NCBI GenBank assembly: GCA_964410965.1
Contig: CAYPIY010000007.1
Span: forward strand, 221,792 to 285,791
Direction of reading: 5' to 3'
Length of the DNA: 64,000 bases
Source of the DNA: JBBIRG01 sp964410965
Lineage (GTDB): Bacteria; CLD3; SB21; JBBIRG01
Position 1 is the stretch's first letter. The number at the start of each line of letters is the position of its first letter. The notes below the pieces were generated by a model. It searched no databases. It had not been told where the DNA came from and saw only the letters and a program-made list of their open reading frames with translations. Below are positions 36,853 through 46,617 of this stretch, in pieces. The position numbers and the translations under genes are program-made.

Positions 36853-38244
36853 TCAAATCCGAATCCGCTTCCATTCTCCTTTTCTGAATTTCAGAAAGCA
36901 AATGACTCCGAAAACTGTCATATAAGAAGCCCAGGCAACCCAGGGGCCAAATCTTCCCATATCCGCCTGGAACGTAAGCAGCCATGTCAACGGGAGAAAA
37001 ATCAGCCAGTTGACCCCGACTTCCGCTGCCATGACCCAGCGTGTGTTTCCCGCCCCTTCCAGGGCAGAAGAAAAAACCATCCCCGCGGAGTCTATGATCT
37101 GTACCAGTCCCACGATCCGCAGGGGAAATACCGAACTCCGGATGACATCCGGGTTGTCCGTAAAAAGACGTACGATCGCCTCAGGCACGGCAATAAAAAC
37201 AAGGCCGAGCGTTCCCATGAGGACCATACCGAGCTTGGCGCTTTCATACGCGGCTTTTTCGGCTCTGACCGGGTCGCAGGCGCCGAGATTCTGCCCGATC
37301 AGCGTCGATGCGGCCACACCGAAACCGTATCCGGGCATGAAAGAAACCGACTGGATGTTCAGCACCACATTCACCACCGCGACCTGAATGACGTCCAGCC
37401 GGTCGACCATTCCGTAAAACACCGCCACCCCGCCGATGACCAGAACGCCGCGAAGAGCGTTCGGCGCGGCCAGGCGGATAATGTCACGGATCAGCGCCCA
37501 GTTCAGATTTCCGAAAATCAGCGCATGATGATCCCGCCGGTAGGCCTGCCGTCCAAGCCCGAGAAGAATGACGGTGATCAGGAGAAACGCGGTCACGACC
37601 GCGATGACGGAACCGGCCGCCGCGCCCCGGACCTCAAGACGAGGAAAACCGAAGTTCCCGAAGATCAGCGCGAAATTTGCCGCAACATTGACCGTCATCA
37701 TCACGACCGACGTCACCATGTAAATGCGCGTTTTTCCGATGCCGCTGAAAAATCCGCGGATCACGTAAAAACAACCCGCCGCGGGAAAGGATATCACGAA
37801 GATCCGGATGTACGGCACGGCATAATCAATGACGCGCTCATTGGTGGACATCAGCCGCATCAGGTGCGGCGCGCCCAGGCCGAGAGCAACGACCCAGAAA
37901 AGTGAGAATGCCAGAACGACCACGAGGCCGTTGTCCATGATCCTGCCGCATTCGGTATACGCCTGTTCCCCGTAACGCCTCGCGACAAGCGCCTGCACGG
38001 CCACTTCCGCCGAACGCATGATCCATCCCGCCGCCCACAGCAGCATCGCCGCCTGCCCGGTCGCCGCCAGCGCTTCGGGATTAAGACGGCCCACCATCAT
38101 CGTATCCGTCACGCCGATCGCGGTGATGGACACCAGACCCAGCACCACCGGATACGCCAGCAGGTACACCTCGCGGGCCAGCGGACGGTCGATCGAGAAA
38201 AAATCCTTCAGTGTGTACGAGGACGATGTATTCATAATGTTCAA
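36853..38244 (-). CDS. MATE family multidrug/toxin efflux transporter
   Basis: A 463-residue inner-membrane protein with about twelve hydrophobic segments in two homologous halves, the MATE layout. It uses a Na+ or H+ gradient to export cationic compounds. Family traits include YLLAYPVVLGLVSITAIGVTDTMMVG in helix 1 and GLNPEALAATGQA-like residues after it. VRGAAAGSVIA lies in the N-half, and GFGVAASTLIGQNLGA at the start of the C-half (residue ~305). Length is typical. It lies 52 bp upstream, in transcript order, of nothing obvious, and the DUF4416 gene is on the same strand 52 bp behind it. No regulator is adjacent. Confidence 0.93.
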   Translation of the reverse strand: MNIMNTSSSYTLKDFFSIDRPLAREVYLLAYPVVLGLVSITAIGVTDTMMVGRLNPEALAATGQAAMLLWAAGWIMRSAEVAVQALVARRYGEQAYTECGRIMDNGLVVVLAFSLFWVVALGLGAPHLMRLMSTNERVIDYAVPYIRIFVISFPAAGCFYVIRGFFSGIGKTRIYMVTSVVMMTVNVAANFALIFGNFGFPRLEVRGAAAGSVIAVVTAFLLITVILLGLGRQAYRRDHHALIFGNLNWALIRDIIRLAAPNALRGVLVIGGVAVFYGMVDRLDVIQVAVVNVVLNIQSVSFMPGYGFGVAASTLIGQNLGACDPVRAEKAAYESAKLGMVLMGTLGLVFIAVPEAIVRLFTDNPDVIRSSVFPLRIVGLVQIIDSAGMVFSSALEGAGNTRWVMAAEVGVNWLIFLPLTWLLTFQADMGRFGPWVAWASYMTVFGVICFLKFRKGEWKRIRI

Positions 38245-38296
38245 TAACTTTAACTTTTTTTAAAACGCAGGAACCCCCGCACCGGAATGTTGCGGA

Positions 38297-38845
38297 TCAG
38301 CCGTACACCGGCAAAGGCCCGAATGTTCTAAGCTGGTCAAAATATACGCGGCGGACTCTGTTAAAAAAATCGATGACCGCAGGCTGTTTGTAATCGGCGA
38401 ACGTCCAGGGCATAGTGTTGAACGTTTTACCGTGATACATCAGCTGCTGATCGGCGTAAATCCCCTGTCCGACATAAACGCGGTGCGACAGGTTTTTAGT
38501 GGTGGGCATGATGAGCTTCGCGTCGGCGATATATCCCGGATCAATATTCAGCGCCCGTTTTCCGTCCCGGCAGAATCCGTCCTCCAGCCGGTTGGACCGG
38601 ATCTTCACCGCCGGCATGGTTTCGGCGTCAACGAGCGTCTCAAAACTGAAAAACGCCTTTTTCAGGGACGGACCGAATTCGCCGGCGTAATAATCCGAAT
38701 GATCAAACGCGTACCAGTCGAGTGCGAGATCAACAACTCCCCACTCGTTCGTGATTACGGACACCGCTTCATCGGCTGAGACGGATGGTGCAATCATCAC
38801 GGCGGCGATCAATTTTACGGGCGGTGATTGTATGATAAGTCCCAT
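38297..38845 (-). CDS. DUF4416 family protein
   Basis: A 182-residue cytoplasmic protein of the DUF4416 family, whose function is unknown. Recognisable blocks are YAFDHSDYYAGEFG, FFSFETLVDAE, KIRSNRLEDGFCRDGKRALN, IDPGYIADAKLIMPTTKN and HRVYVGQGIYADQQL. ATG at 38845 is chosen over the TTG two codons earlier, because AGGGA sits 8 bp before the ATG but almost touches the TTG. The family is common in deep-branching bacteria and often lies near nucleotide or tRNA genes. Here it sits between L28 and a MATE exporter. Confidence 0.85.
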   Translation of the reverse strand: MGLIIQSPPVKLIAAVMIAPSVSADEAVSVITNEWGVVDLALDWYAFDHSDYYAGEFGPSLKKAFFSFETLVDAETMPAVKIRSNRLEDGFCRDGKRALNIDPGYIADAKLIMPTTKNLSHRVYVGQGIYADQQLMYHGKTFNTMPWTFADYKQPAVIDFFNRVRRVYFDQLRTFGPLPVYG

Positions 38846-38903
38846 AAGCAATCCCTGGAGATCCTCAGCGGTATGAATGAATCATGATTTAAGATAAAAT
38901 GCA

Positions 38904-38935
38904 AAACGCCAGCGTCCCGTCAGGAGCCGGCGTTT
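38904..38935 (-). terminator. Probable terminator after rpmB
   Basis: AAACGCC-A-GC (38904-38913) pairs with GC-C-GGCGTTT (38926-38935), with one internal mismatch. On the minus strand it is followed by TTTTGCATTTTATC, an imperfect U-rich tail. It lies 22 bp past the L28 stop codon. Confidence 0.55.
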
Positions 38936-38957
38936 GATACAATTATGACGGAATCCG

Positions 38958-39149
38958 TTAAACGGCTTTGACAACCCGTCCGGCCTTGATGCACTGGGTG
39001 CAGACCTTTAACCGCTTCATGCCGCCGTTATCCATTTTTGCTCGGACTTCCTGCAGATTGGGCAGCCAGCGCCGTTTGGTGCGGTTATTAGCGTGACTGA
39101 CCGTGTTTCCGTACAGCGGGCTTTTGCCGCAAACATCACATCGTTTCAT
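38958..39149 (-). CDS. rpmB: 50S ribosomal protein L28, zinc-ribbon form
   Basis: A 63-residue large-subunit protein. It begins MKRCDVCGKSP and contains NNRTKRRWLPNLQ and the C-terminal VCTQCIKAGRVVKA. The two CxxC pairs (C4/C7 and the pair in CTQC) mark the zinc-binding C+ paralogue, in contrast to the Cys-free form that zinc starvation induces in some bacteria. The ribosome site is GAGGT. Transcription appears monocistronic, with a probable terminator downstream. Confidence 0.96.
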   Translation of the reverse strand: MKRCDVCGKSPLYGNTVSHANNRTKRRWLPNLQEVRAKMDNGGMKRLKVCTQCIKAGRVVKAV

Positions 39150-39433
39150 ATCGTAACCTCGTATTCATAAAATATTCAACTGTTCTTTCCGGCCGCTTTG
39201 CCTAACATTTTTTTCTGGCCACGCTGATAAATTTTCATGGACAGATATAATATCAATAAAGCGGATCATACTAATTAAAAAAATCAAGAAACGCAAGAGA
39301 AAAAATAAGTTTGTATTTTTAAAACCCTGGCCTGAAATATAATGATTGCTAATGAGCAAAACCGTCGATAAATTTCTTAATGTTAATGCTTTGATCATTT
39401 CGCAGATAATATAAATCTCAACGAGGGAAAAAT

Positions 39434-42400
39434 ATGAATTCGTCCTCACAGGAATCCGGTGCCGGAATCGGATTCTCTCCGTCAAAACGGCTGATTCACA
39501 CGGTTTTGCTGGCTATGCTGTTAACGACCGTTCCGTTTATTATTTTCATTGTTTTCATTCTGTCGGCCGACTCACAAAAAAACGAATCCATCCTGCGGTT
39601 AAAGCAAGCCCAGTTTGAAACCACGGCCGACCTGCTGATCGCCATGAAAAACCGGCGCCTGAAGGAACTGATCACGGATACGGCGTTTACGGCCACGCTC
39701 GCTGAATCGGGCATGAAACAAAAACGAGGTCAATCCCTTATCCGCCCGTTCGGCCTGAACGCCGCCTGGCTGTACAATCAGGAAAATCAAAAAGCCTGGT
39801 CTGAAACTGATTCAGCCGTTTTTGATGTCTTTATTCCTTCTAAAAAAGTCTTAGAAGAACTCAATACCACACGTGAACTCAGCGGCTTCATAAAACTGCC
39901 TTCAGCGATAGCTGAAATCGCGGCGGTAAAAGTTCTTTTATCCGGACTGTCCGTCTCTCTGGAAAAGAGAGCGTATTATTTATTTATCGCGCGATTATGG
40001 AACGATGAATTTCAAGACAATTTTGCCGGTGTCAGCAGCAGCAAAATTGAATACCATGATCTGAACGCTCCGTATGAACCGTCACAATCGGAAACGAGGG
40101 TCATTCGGGTATTGCACGATTTAGAAGGAAAACCTATATCCGAGATGCACTGGATCCGGCGCAATCCGTTCGCGGAGAAATACATGGACCTGACATTCTT
40201 TCTGTACTGGATTATCTTCGGATTGGCGCTGACCATCCTGAGCGTCATGTTGTGGATCGTCCACCGCAGGGTCATCAGACCGCTGTCGGTCATCACAGGA
40301 TCGTTCCGCGACGGCCGGACTGACGCGCTGAACCGGTTACGCGGCAAGACGGATGAAATCGGAACGATCGCGCGGCTGACCCATGATTATTTACTGCAGC
40401 GCGGGCAAATTGAAACCGAAATCGCCGAACGCGCAAAAGCGGAGGAATCCCTCAGGCTCCATGAAGCCGAACTGCAGAGCATCTTCCGCGCCGCGCCTGT
40501 CGGCATAGGCATCGTCGCCGGCCGCGTCATACAGAATGTCAATGAACGGCTGTGTCAGATGATCGGTTACGCATCCGCGGAACTCATCAACAAGAGCGCG
40601 AGAATGCTTTACTCGGACCAGGAAACGTTCAACCGGGTCGGTGAGATCAAATTTGAGCAAATCCGCCGGCACGGTATCGGCATCGTCGAGACGACATGGA
40701 AAAGAAAGGACGGGTCGCTTATTCAGGTGCTGCTGAGTTCCTCAGTGCTCAATCCGGGCGACCCTTCCGGGGGAATCATTTTCACAGCGCTCGACATCAC
40801 CGAACACCGGGCTACGCTCGAAAAATTAAGGGAATCAGAAACCGAATTCCGAACCCTGTTTGAATCAACCCAGGACGCCGTGATGATCCTCGATAAAACG
40901 GGATTCACCGACTGCAATCCGGCGACTCTGAAAATTTTCGGTTGTACATCGAAAGATCAGTTTGTCGGGCATCATCCTTCGCAGCTGTCTCCGCCCGAAC
41001 AGCCCAACGGAAAAAACTCCATGGATATGGCTCGATCCTATATGCTGAAAGCCGTCGCCGAAGGCCGTTGCTTTTTTGAATGGGTTCACCGCAGGACCGA
41101 CGGCACGGATTTTAACGCGGAAGTCCTGCTCAGCGCAATGGAGCTGAAAGGCAAACCCCTGCTTCAGGCGGTGGTCCGCGATATCACCGGCCGCAAACAG
41201 GCGGAAAACATGATCCGCGAGAGCGAATCCAAATACCACGCGCTGGTCGATCATATCGGCGAAGGAATCGCTGTGGTCGACGATCAGGAACGATTTACAT
41301 TCGTGAACCCGGCGGCATGCGATATTTTCGGCGTTCCCGAGGATATTTTACTTGGCAAATCTATCGAACAATTTGTCACGAACGATACTTTTGAGAAAAT
41401 CCTCGTGCAGACGGCTCTCCGCCGGAAGGGCATGAAAACAAGTTACGAATTGGACATCATCCGCCCCGACAATGAATACCGCTACCTGCTGGCAACGGTC
41501 ACGCCCCGCACCGACGAACAGGGTGGTTTCGTGGGATCGTTCGCGATCCTTCTGGACATCACCGACCGGAAAAAAGTGCAGGAAGCGTTGCGGAAAACGG
41601 AAGACCGGTACAAGCAAATCACCGACCACATGCTCGACATGGTCAGCCGGCTGGATGAAAACGGCAACCTCACCTACATCAGCCCTTCGCACCGTCACAT
41701 CCTCGGATACCGCCCCGAAGACATGATCGGGCGGTCGTACCTGGAATTTATTCACCCCGACGACGGCGATCGTTTCCTGAACGCGATTCATGCCCACATT
41801 AAAAACCATAAGACGGTCAAACTTGAATTCCGTTTCCAGCATATCGACGGACATTACATGTGGCTGGAAGCCGTGGGCAATCCGCTGATCAGTTCCGACC
41901 TTACGGTCACGGGCTCGGTTTTCGCGACGCGGGATATCACCCAGCGCAAATCCATGGAAGAAGCCCTTCGCGAATCACGCCAGATGCTCCAGCTGGTTCT
42001 TGATACGATCCCGGTGGGCGTGTTCTGGAAAAATAAAGAACTGACCTACCTCGGATGCAACCGGAAATTCGCAGAGGATTACCGTCGCTCAAATCCTTTG
42101 GAGATTATGGGCAAAACTGATTTTGATATTTGCCCTTCCGAATCCGACGCCCTTCATTTTCAGGCGTCTGACCGGGCGGTCATGGAGTCGGGACAACCGC
42201 GGCTGAATTACGAAGAACTGCACATCACCCGGGACGACAAGCGACAATGGGTCCGCACAAGCAAGATCCCGCTGAGAAACCTGTCGAAGGACATTATCGG
42301 CGTGATGGGCGTCTACGAGGATATCACCGAACAAAAAGAAGCGGAATTATTTCTCAGGGAAAGCGAGGAAAAATACCGTCGCCTTGTCGAACTCTCGCCC

Positions 42401-44095
42401 TGGCCGATCGCGATCCACAAAGACGGAAAAATCCAGTACATCAATCAGGCCGGCGCGAAACTCATGGGCTGCCTGAGTCCGATGGAACTGCTGAACCAGC
42501 CGCTCGTCAAATTCATCCATCCTGATTACCAGAATATCATTCAGAATCGGATCAAAACCATGAATGATGCGATGACCGAAGCGCCTGTAATGGAAGAAAA
42601 ATTTGTAAGGACAGATCAGGCGATCATTGACGTCGAGGTCGCCGCGATCCCGTTTACGCAGAAAGGCGAAACGTACATCCAGGTGATGATACGCGACATT
42701 ACCGACCGCAAGCGCGCCGAAACCGCCCTGATCAACAACGAAGCCAAACTGCGCAAAGAGCAGCAGTTCACGCAGCTGTTGCTGGACACGTCCCCGGCTT
42801 TTATTGTCGCCATCGGATCGGACGGCAATACCCGAATGATGAACCGCGCCCTTCTGGAAGCCCTGGAATATAAACCCGAAGAAGTCCTCGGCAAGGATTA
42901 TCTCCGGACGTTCGTGTCCGAAGAAGACCGACCGGCTGTGATGGATATTTTTATTGATATCCTGGAAAATGACCGTTCGACAGTCAATGAAAACCGGATT
43001 CTCAGCAAGTCCGGAAAAACCTATCTTGTGGAATGGCACGGCAGACTCGCCGTCAGCAAAGACGAACAGGAACACTTTTTTGTGGGCGTGGGCACGGACA
43101 TTACCCGGCGCAAAGCTGCTGAGGAAGCCCTCCGGAAATCCGAAGAACAATACCGGTCTCTGGTCGAGAATATACGCGACGGGGTTTACCGGAGCACTCC
43201 CGACGGAAAATTTCTGGAAGTCAATCCTGCGATGGTGCGGATATTCGGCTACAAAAACCGCGAGGACATGCTCCGTATTGATATCGCGCGGGATCTTTAT
43301 TTCTCCCCGGACGACCGGGCAAAACAATATCCCGATACCCGGGACTATCAGCTGTATGTATTCCGCCTGAAACGGAAAGACGGATCCGAAATCTGGGTTG
43401 AGGAGAACGCCTTTTACGTTCGGGACGAGAAAGGACAGGTCATATACCACGAAGGGATCGTCCGGGACGTCACCGACCGCAAAAAAGCGGAAGATGCCCT
43501 GATACTCAGCGAAAAACGCTACCGCGACCTTGTCGACCAGAGCCTCGGATATATCTGCATTCACGATATGAACGGCGTGATGACGCTGGTTAACCCGGCC
43601 TCGGCGCATGCGCTGAACTACGAGCCCGAAGAATTGACCGGGTTAAATATTTCTGATATTCTGGTCGGGCCTTTTAAGAAACGCTTACCGTATTACCTAG
43701 AAACGATCCGCGAAAAAAAATCCTACAGCGGACTGATGCACGTGGCGGACCGGCTGGATCACCGGAAGATATGGATGTTCAACAACCGGCTGTATGAGGA
43801 TGAAAACCGTCAGCCTTATGTTTTATGCCATGCGCAGGACATTACCGAGCTCGAGAAAAACCGAAAGGAACGCGAACAGCTGATCAAGGAACTCCAGAAT
43901 GCGATTCACAAAGTCCGCACATTAAGCGGGCTTCTGCCTATTTGCGCCGCCTGTAAAAAAATCAGGGACGATAAAGGATACTGGAACCTGCTTGAAAATT
44001 TCATCACCGATCATTCCGAAGCCGAATTCACTCACGGCATATGCCCGGACTGCCAGCGGAAACTGTATCCGGAATTATACTCCGAGGAAGAATGA
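39434..44095 (+). CDS. Membrane sensor with nine PAS domains and CxxC-CxxC tail, no kinase domain
   Basis: A 1553-residue signalling protein. Two membrane spans (~20-45 and ~251-275) flank an extracytoplasmic sensor of ~200 residues. A HAMP-like linker comes next (~276-330), then nine consecutive PAS/PAC units from ~343 to ~1490. Each ends in DITxRKxAExxL-type text (DITEHR, DITGRK, DITDRK, DITQRK, DITEQK, DITDRK, DITRRK, DVTDRK, DITELE). There is no histidine kinase, GGDEF, EAL or effector domain. The last 57 residues hold C1504/C1507 and C1537/C1540 within LSGLLPICAACKKIRDD and GICPDCQRKLYP. This is a recurring tail on PAS proteins, probably metal binding, and I know of no assigned function. 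The Shine-Dalgarno is GAGGG. Its output partner is not in the window. Confidence 0.88.
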   Translation: MNSSSQESGAGIGFSPSKRLIHTVLLAMLLTTVPFIIFIVFILSADSQKNESILRLKQAQFETTADLLIAMKNRRLKELITDTAFTATLAESGMKQKRGQSLIRPFGLNAAWLYNQENQKAWSETDSAVFDVFIPSKKVLEELNTTRELSGFIKLPSAIAEIAAVKVLLSGLSVSLEKRAYYLFIARLWNDEFQDNFAGVSSSKIEYHDLNAPYEPSQSETRVIRVLHDLEGKPISEMHWIRRNPFAEKYMDLTFFLYWIIFGLALTILSVMLWIVHRRVIRPLSVITGSFRDGRTDALNRLRGKTDEIGTIARLTHDYLLQRGQIETEIAERAKAEESLRLHEAELQSIFRAAPVGIGIVAGRVIQNVNERLCQMIGYASAELINKSARMLYSDQETFNRVGEIKFEQIRRHGIGIVETTWKRKDGSLIQVLLSSSVLNPGDPSGGIIFTALDITEHRATLEKLRESETEFRTLFESTQDAVMILDKTGFTDCNPATLKIFGCTSKDQFVGHHPSQLSPPEQPNGKNSMDMARSYMLKAVAEGRCFFEWVHRRTDGTDFNAEVLLSAMELKGKPLLQAVVRDITGRKQAENMIRESESKYHALVDHIGEGIAVVDDQERFTFVNPAACDIFGVPEDILLGKSIEQFVTNDTFEKILVQTALRRKGMKTSYELDIIRPDNEYRYLLATVTPRTDEQGGFVGSFAILLDITDRKKVQEALRKTEDRYKQITDHMLDMVSRLDENGNLTYISPSHRHILGYRPEDMIGRSYLEFIHPDDGDRFLNAIHAHIKNHKTVKLEFRFQHIDGHYMWLEAVGNPLISSDLTVTGSVFATRDITQRKSMEEALRESRQMLQLVLDTIPVGVFWKNKELTYLGCNRKFAEDYRRSNPLEIMGKTDFDICPSESDALHFQASDRAVMESGQPRLNYEELHITRDDKRQWVRTSKIPLRNLSKDIIGVMGVYEDITEQKEAELFLRESEEKYRRLVELSPWPIAIHKDGKIQYINQAGAKLMGCLSPMELLNQPLVKFIHPDYQNIIQNRIKTMNDAMTEAPVMEEKFVRTDQAIIDVEVAAIPFTQKGETYIQVMIRDITDRKRAETALINNEAKLRKEQQFTQLLLDTSPAFIVAIGSDGNTRMMNRALLEALEYKPEEVLGKDYLRTFVSEEDRPAVMDIFIDILENDRSTVNENRILSKSGKTYLVEWHGRLAVSKDEQEHFFVGVGTDITRRKAAEEALRKSEEQYRSLVENIRDGVYRSTPDGKFLEVNPAMVRIFGYKNREDMLRIDIARDLYFSPDDRAKQYPDTRDYQLYVFRLKRKDGSEIWVEENAFYVRDEKGQVIYHEGIVRDVTDRKKAEDALILSEKRYRDLVDQSLGYICIHDMNGVMTLVNPASAHALNYEPEELTGLNISDILVGPFKKRLPYYLETIREKKSYSGLMHVADRLDHRKIWMFNNRLYEDENRQPYVLCHAQDITELEKNRKEREQLIKELQNAIHKVRTLSGLLPICAACKKIRDDKGYWNLLENFITDHSEAEFTHGICPDCQRKLYPELYSEEE

Positions 44096-44185
44096 GCGTG
44101 ACCCCCGGGCGGACGGATTCCGGTTGATTTTAAAACCAAATATATTATTTTCCGGCATGAACTACCGGCGGCTGAACGATCCATC

Positions 44186-45262
44186 ATGAACCGAATCAAC
44201 ACCATACGGCACGAAATGAGAGAGTGCGGGCTGCATTTTCTCCTGATCTCCCATTTGCCGAACATCCGCTACATAACCGGTTTTACAGGCTCCAGCGCCC
44301 TGGTGCTCGTCGGGCATGATCAGACGGTGCTTTACACCGACGGCCGTTATGCCACGCAGGCCCGCCAGGAAACGCAGGGCTGCGAACTCGTTATCGCGGC
44401 ATTCAGCCACCAGCTGTACGAATCGCTCAGGGAAAACCGGTTTGTGACCGCCGACTCCGTCCTGGGTTTTGAATCGGCAAACGTCACCGTTTCCATGATG
44501 CAGAAACTGAAAACGATATTCCCGGGCGTCTTCTGGCAGCCTGTTGAAAGCCTGATCGAACCCATTCGCCAGCGTAAAATTCCCGAAGAACTCCGCTGCA
44601 TTCGCGAAGCCGTCAGGATCACTGAAAAAACTTTTGAACGGATTCTGCCTGAGATCCGCCCGGGCACCAGCGAAGCGCGGCTTGCGGCGATGATTAATTA
44701 CCAACTCCGCCTGAACGGCGCATCCAAAGAAGCGTTTGACACCATTGTCGCGAGCGGGATCAATTCTTCCATGCCCCACGCGCGACCGACCGGGAAAATC
44801 CTTCAGGAAGGCGAATTCGTCATTCTTGATTTCGGCGCGGTATATGAGGGTTATCATGCCGACATGACCCGGACGGTGTATATCGGTTCGCCCGGCGTGG
44901 AGGAAATGCTCCATTACGACGCCGTTTTCGGTGCCCAGAAACGGGCCATGGAATTCGCATGCGCAGGCGTCACCGCGAAAAACCTCGATTCGGCCGCAAG
45001 GAATTACCTGAAGAAAAAATCGCTTGATCCTTATTTCACCCATTCCCTCGGACACGGCATCGGGCTGGAAATCCACGAATCCCCGATCCTGTCACAGGCC
45101 AGCGATCAGGTCCTTCCGGAAGCCCTCGTATGCACGATCGAGCCGGGAATTTACATACCCGGACGGTACGGCATCCGGATCGAGAACGACGTGTGCCTGC
45201 GGAACTGGGGCTGCCAGAACCTGATGACCCTCCCCGCGGACCTGATCACGGTGCCCGCATGA
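44186..45262 (+). CDS. M24 family Xaa-Pro aminopeptidase/dipeptidase
   Basis: A 358-residue cytoplasmic metallopeptidase that cleaves bonds before or after Pro. The N-terminal creatinase-like domain (~1-125) contains NIRYITGFTGSSALVLV. The pita-bread domain has the five dinuclear-metal ligands in their usual blocks: the Asp pair in LDFGAVYEGYHADMTRT, His in SLGHGIGLEIHE, Glu in TIEPGIY and Glu in IRIENDV. Length is typical for PepQ/YpdF-type enzymes. Its TGA stop overlaps the ATG of the following glycosyltransferase (ATGA), which indicates translational coupling. Confidence 0.93.
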   Translation: MNRINTIRHEMRECGLHFLLISHLPNIRYITGFTGSSALVLVGHDQTVLYTDGRYATQARQETQGCELVIAAFSHQLYESLRENRFVTADSVLGFESANVTVSMMQKLKTIFPGVFWQPVESLIEPIRQRKIPEELRCIREAVRITEKTFERILPEIRPGTSEARLAAMINYQLRLNGASKEAFDTIVASGINSSMPHARPTGKILQEGEFVILDFGAVYEGYHADMTRTVYIGSPGVEEMLHYDAVFGAQKRAMEFACAGVTAKNLDSAARNYLKKKSLDPYFTHSLGHGIGLEIHESPILSQASDQVLPEALVCTIEPGIYIPGRYGIRIENDVCLRNWGCQNLMTLPADLITVPA

Positions 45263-46581
45263 AAAAGGTCCTGCTGGTCGCGTTTTATTTCCCCCCGATG
45301 GGCGGAGGAGGCATTACCCGCCCGCTCAAGTTCACCAAATATCTCCCCGGTTACGGATGGCAGCCGGTTGTACTGACCGCAAAACCCCATCATTACTGGT
45401 TCCGGGATGAACGCCGCCTGGTCGACATCCCCCCGGGCACCGAGGTTCACCGAACCCGGGCTCTGACCGGTATCCATGTCCTGAAAAAATTATGGCGAAA
45501 GAAGCCGGACACGCAAACATCCGTAAGCCGGGATTCCGGATCCATGAACCGCTTCCGCCGGCTCGCCGGATGGTTCCTGATCCCCGATTCGTTCATCGGA
45601 TGGCTTCCGTTCGCGGTCCTCAGGGGTGTCCGGGTGTGCCGGCGTCTCAGGCCGGACGTGATATTCGCCACATCTCCGCCGCCCACCGCGCTCGCCGTCG
45701 GTTACCTGATCAGCAAACTGACCGGCATCCCTTTAGTCACGGACTTCCGCGACCTTTGGACCGAAGACATGCACTTTAACCCCCCCACTCCCTGTCACCG
45801 GAGGACGCATCAATTCCTGGAACGGATCATCCTGCGGCATTCGGACCGCGTCACTTTCATCAACGAACGCATGATGGACATGATGAGCCATGCCTATCCG
45901 GAGTCTGAATCTTTTTCGGTGATCCGGAGCGGGTACGACCCGGAGGATATGGAGAACGTAAATCCGGAAACGAGCTTGCCCCGGAAGCCTTTCAGGTTCG
46001 TTCACACCGGGAATCTTACCCTGAACCGCCCGATTGAAGGCCTTCTGCAGGCTATACGGGAACTCATTGATGAAAACAGGATCTCAGAGCATGAAGCGGA
46101 ATTCCATTTTTACGGACAGCGCGACGACCACAACGACCGGCTGATCGGACAATACCAATTGACCCGGGTTTTCAGCCACGCAAACGTGACACACGCCGAA
46201 TCGCTCCAATTGCAGGCATCGGCGGACGGTTTGCTTTTTATGGGCTATGATACCAATGAAAAAACCCGTTGCGTCACGACCGGTAAAATTTATGAGTACC
46301 TGTACTGGGCAAACCGGTTCGGCAAGTCCATCCTCGCGCTGTCCTCCCCCTGCGACGCGACGGACCTGATCGAACGGAACAGCGCCGGACTGATCACGCC
46401 CATGCGCGACGTACCGGCGATCAAGGCCGCTCTCTGTGCGATCCTTCGAGGAACCCCCCCCGTGAAAAGGGCCGGTGACCTGTCCGCGGACCGGTTTTCA
46501 ATCCGGCATTCAGCCGGAAGACTGGCTGAAATCTTTGATGAAATCATCCGGTCAGGACCGAAACAGAAAAAACAGGATTAG
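45259..46581 (+). CDS. GT-B fold glycosyltransferase (family 4-like)
   Basis: A 440-residue enzyme of the GT4-like superfamily. The N-domain starts KKVLLVAFYFPPMGGGGITR, the typical donor-side loop for these enzymes. The C-domain has FRFVHTGNLTLNRPIEGLLQ, followed by FYGQRDD and a GKIYEYL element that matches the EG(x)PxSxLE-type sugar-nucleotide site region. ATG at 45259 is the start: the frame runs on upstream, but that part overlaps the M24 gene and has no family match. It overlaps the M24 stop by 4 bases. Acceptor and sugar cannot be told. It converges on hisS with a 36-bp gap and no clear terminator. Confidence 0.88.
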   Translation: MKKVLLVAFYFPPMGGGGITRPLKFTKYLPGYGWQPVVLTAKPHHYWFRDERRLVDIPPGTEVHRTRALTGIHVLKKLWRKKPDTQTSVSRDSGSMNRFRRLAGWFLIPDSFIGWLPFAVLRGVRVCRRLRPDVIFATSPPPTALAVGYLISKLTGIPLVTDFRDLWTEDMHFNPPTPCHRRTHQFLERIILRHSDRVTFINERMMDMMSHAYPESESFSVIRSGYDPEDMENVNPETSLPRKPFRFVHTGNLTLNRPIEGLLQAIRELIDENRISEHEAEFHFYGQRDDHNDRLIGQYQLTRVFSHANVTHAESLQLQASADGLLFMGYDTNEKTRCVTTGKIYEYLYWANRFGKSILALSSPCDATDLIERNSAGLITPMRDVPAIKAALCAILRGTPPVKRAGDLSADRFSIRHSAGRLAEIFDEIIRSGPKQKKQD

Positions 46582-46617
46582 CCCTTCCGGACGCGGATCG
46601 CTTCAGACCGTATACAA

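Noticed and set aside
39165..39485. 106-codon minus-strand frame upstream of rpmB
   Set aside because: It overlaps the start of the PAS sensor gene and the rpmB leader, has strongly AT-biased hydrophobic composition and no family resemblance.
42347..43609. 420-codon frame antisense to the nine-PAS gene
   Set aside because: The opposite strand carries unmistakable PAS repeats; the antisense product is repetitive in the same rhythm, as expected from a shadow.
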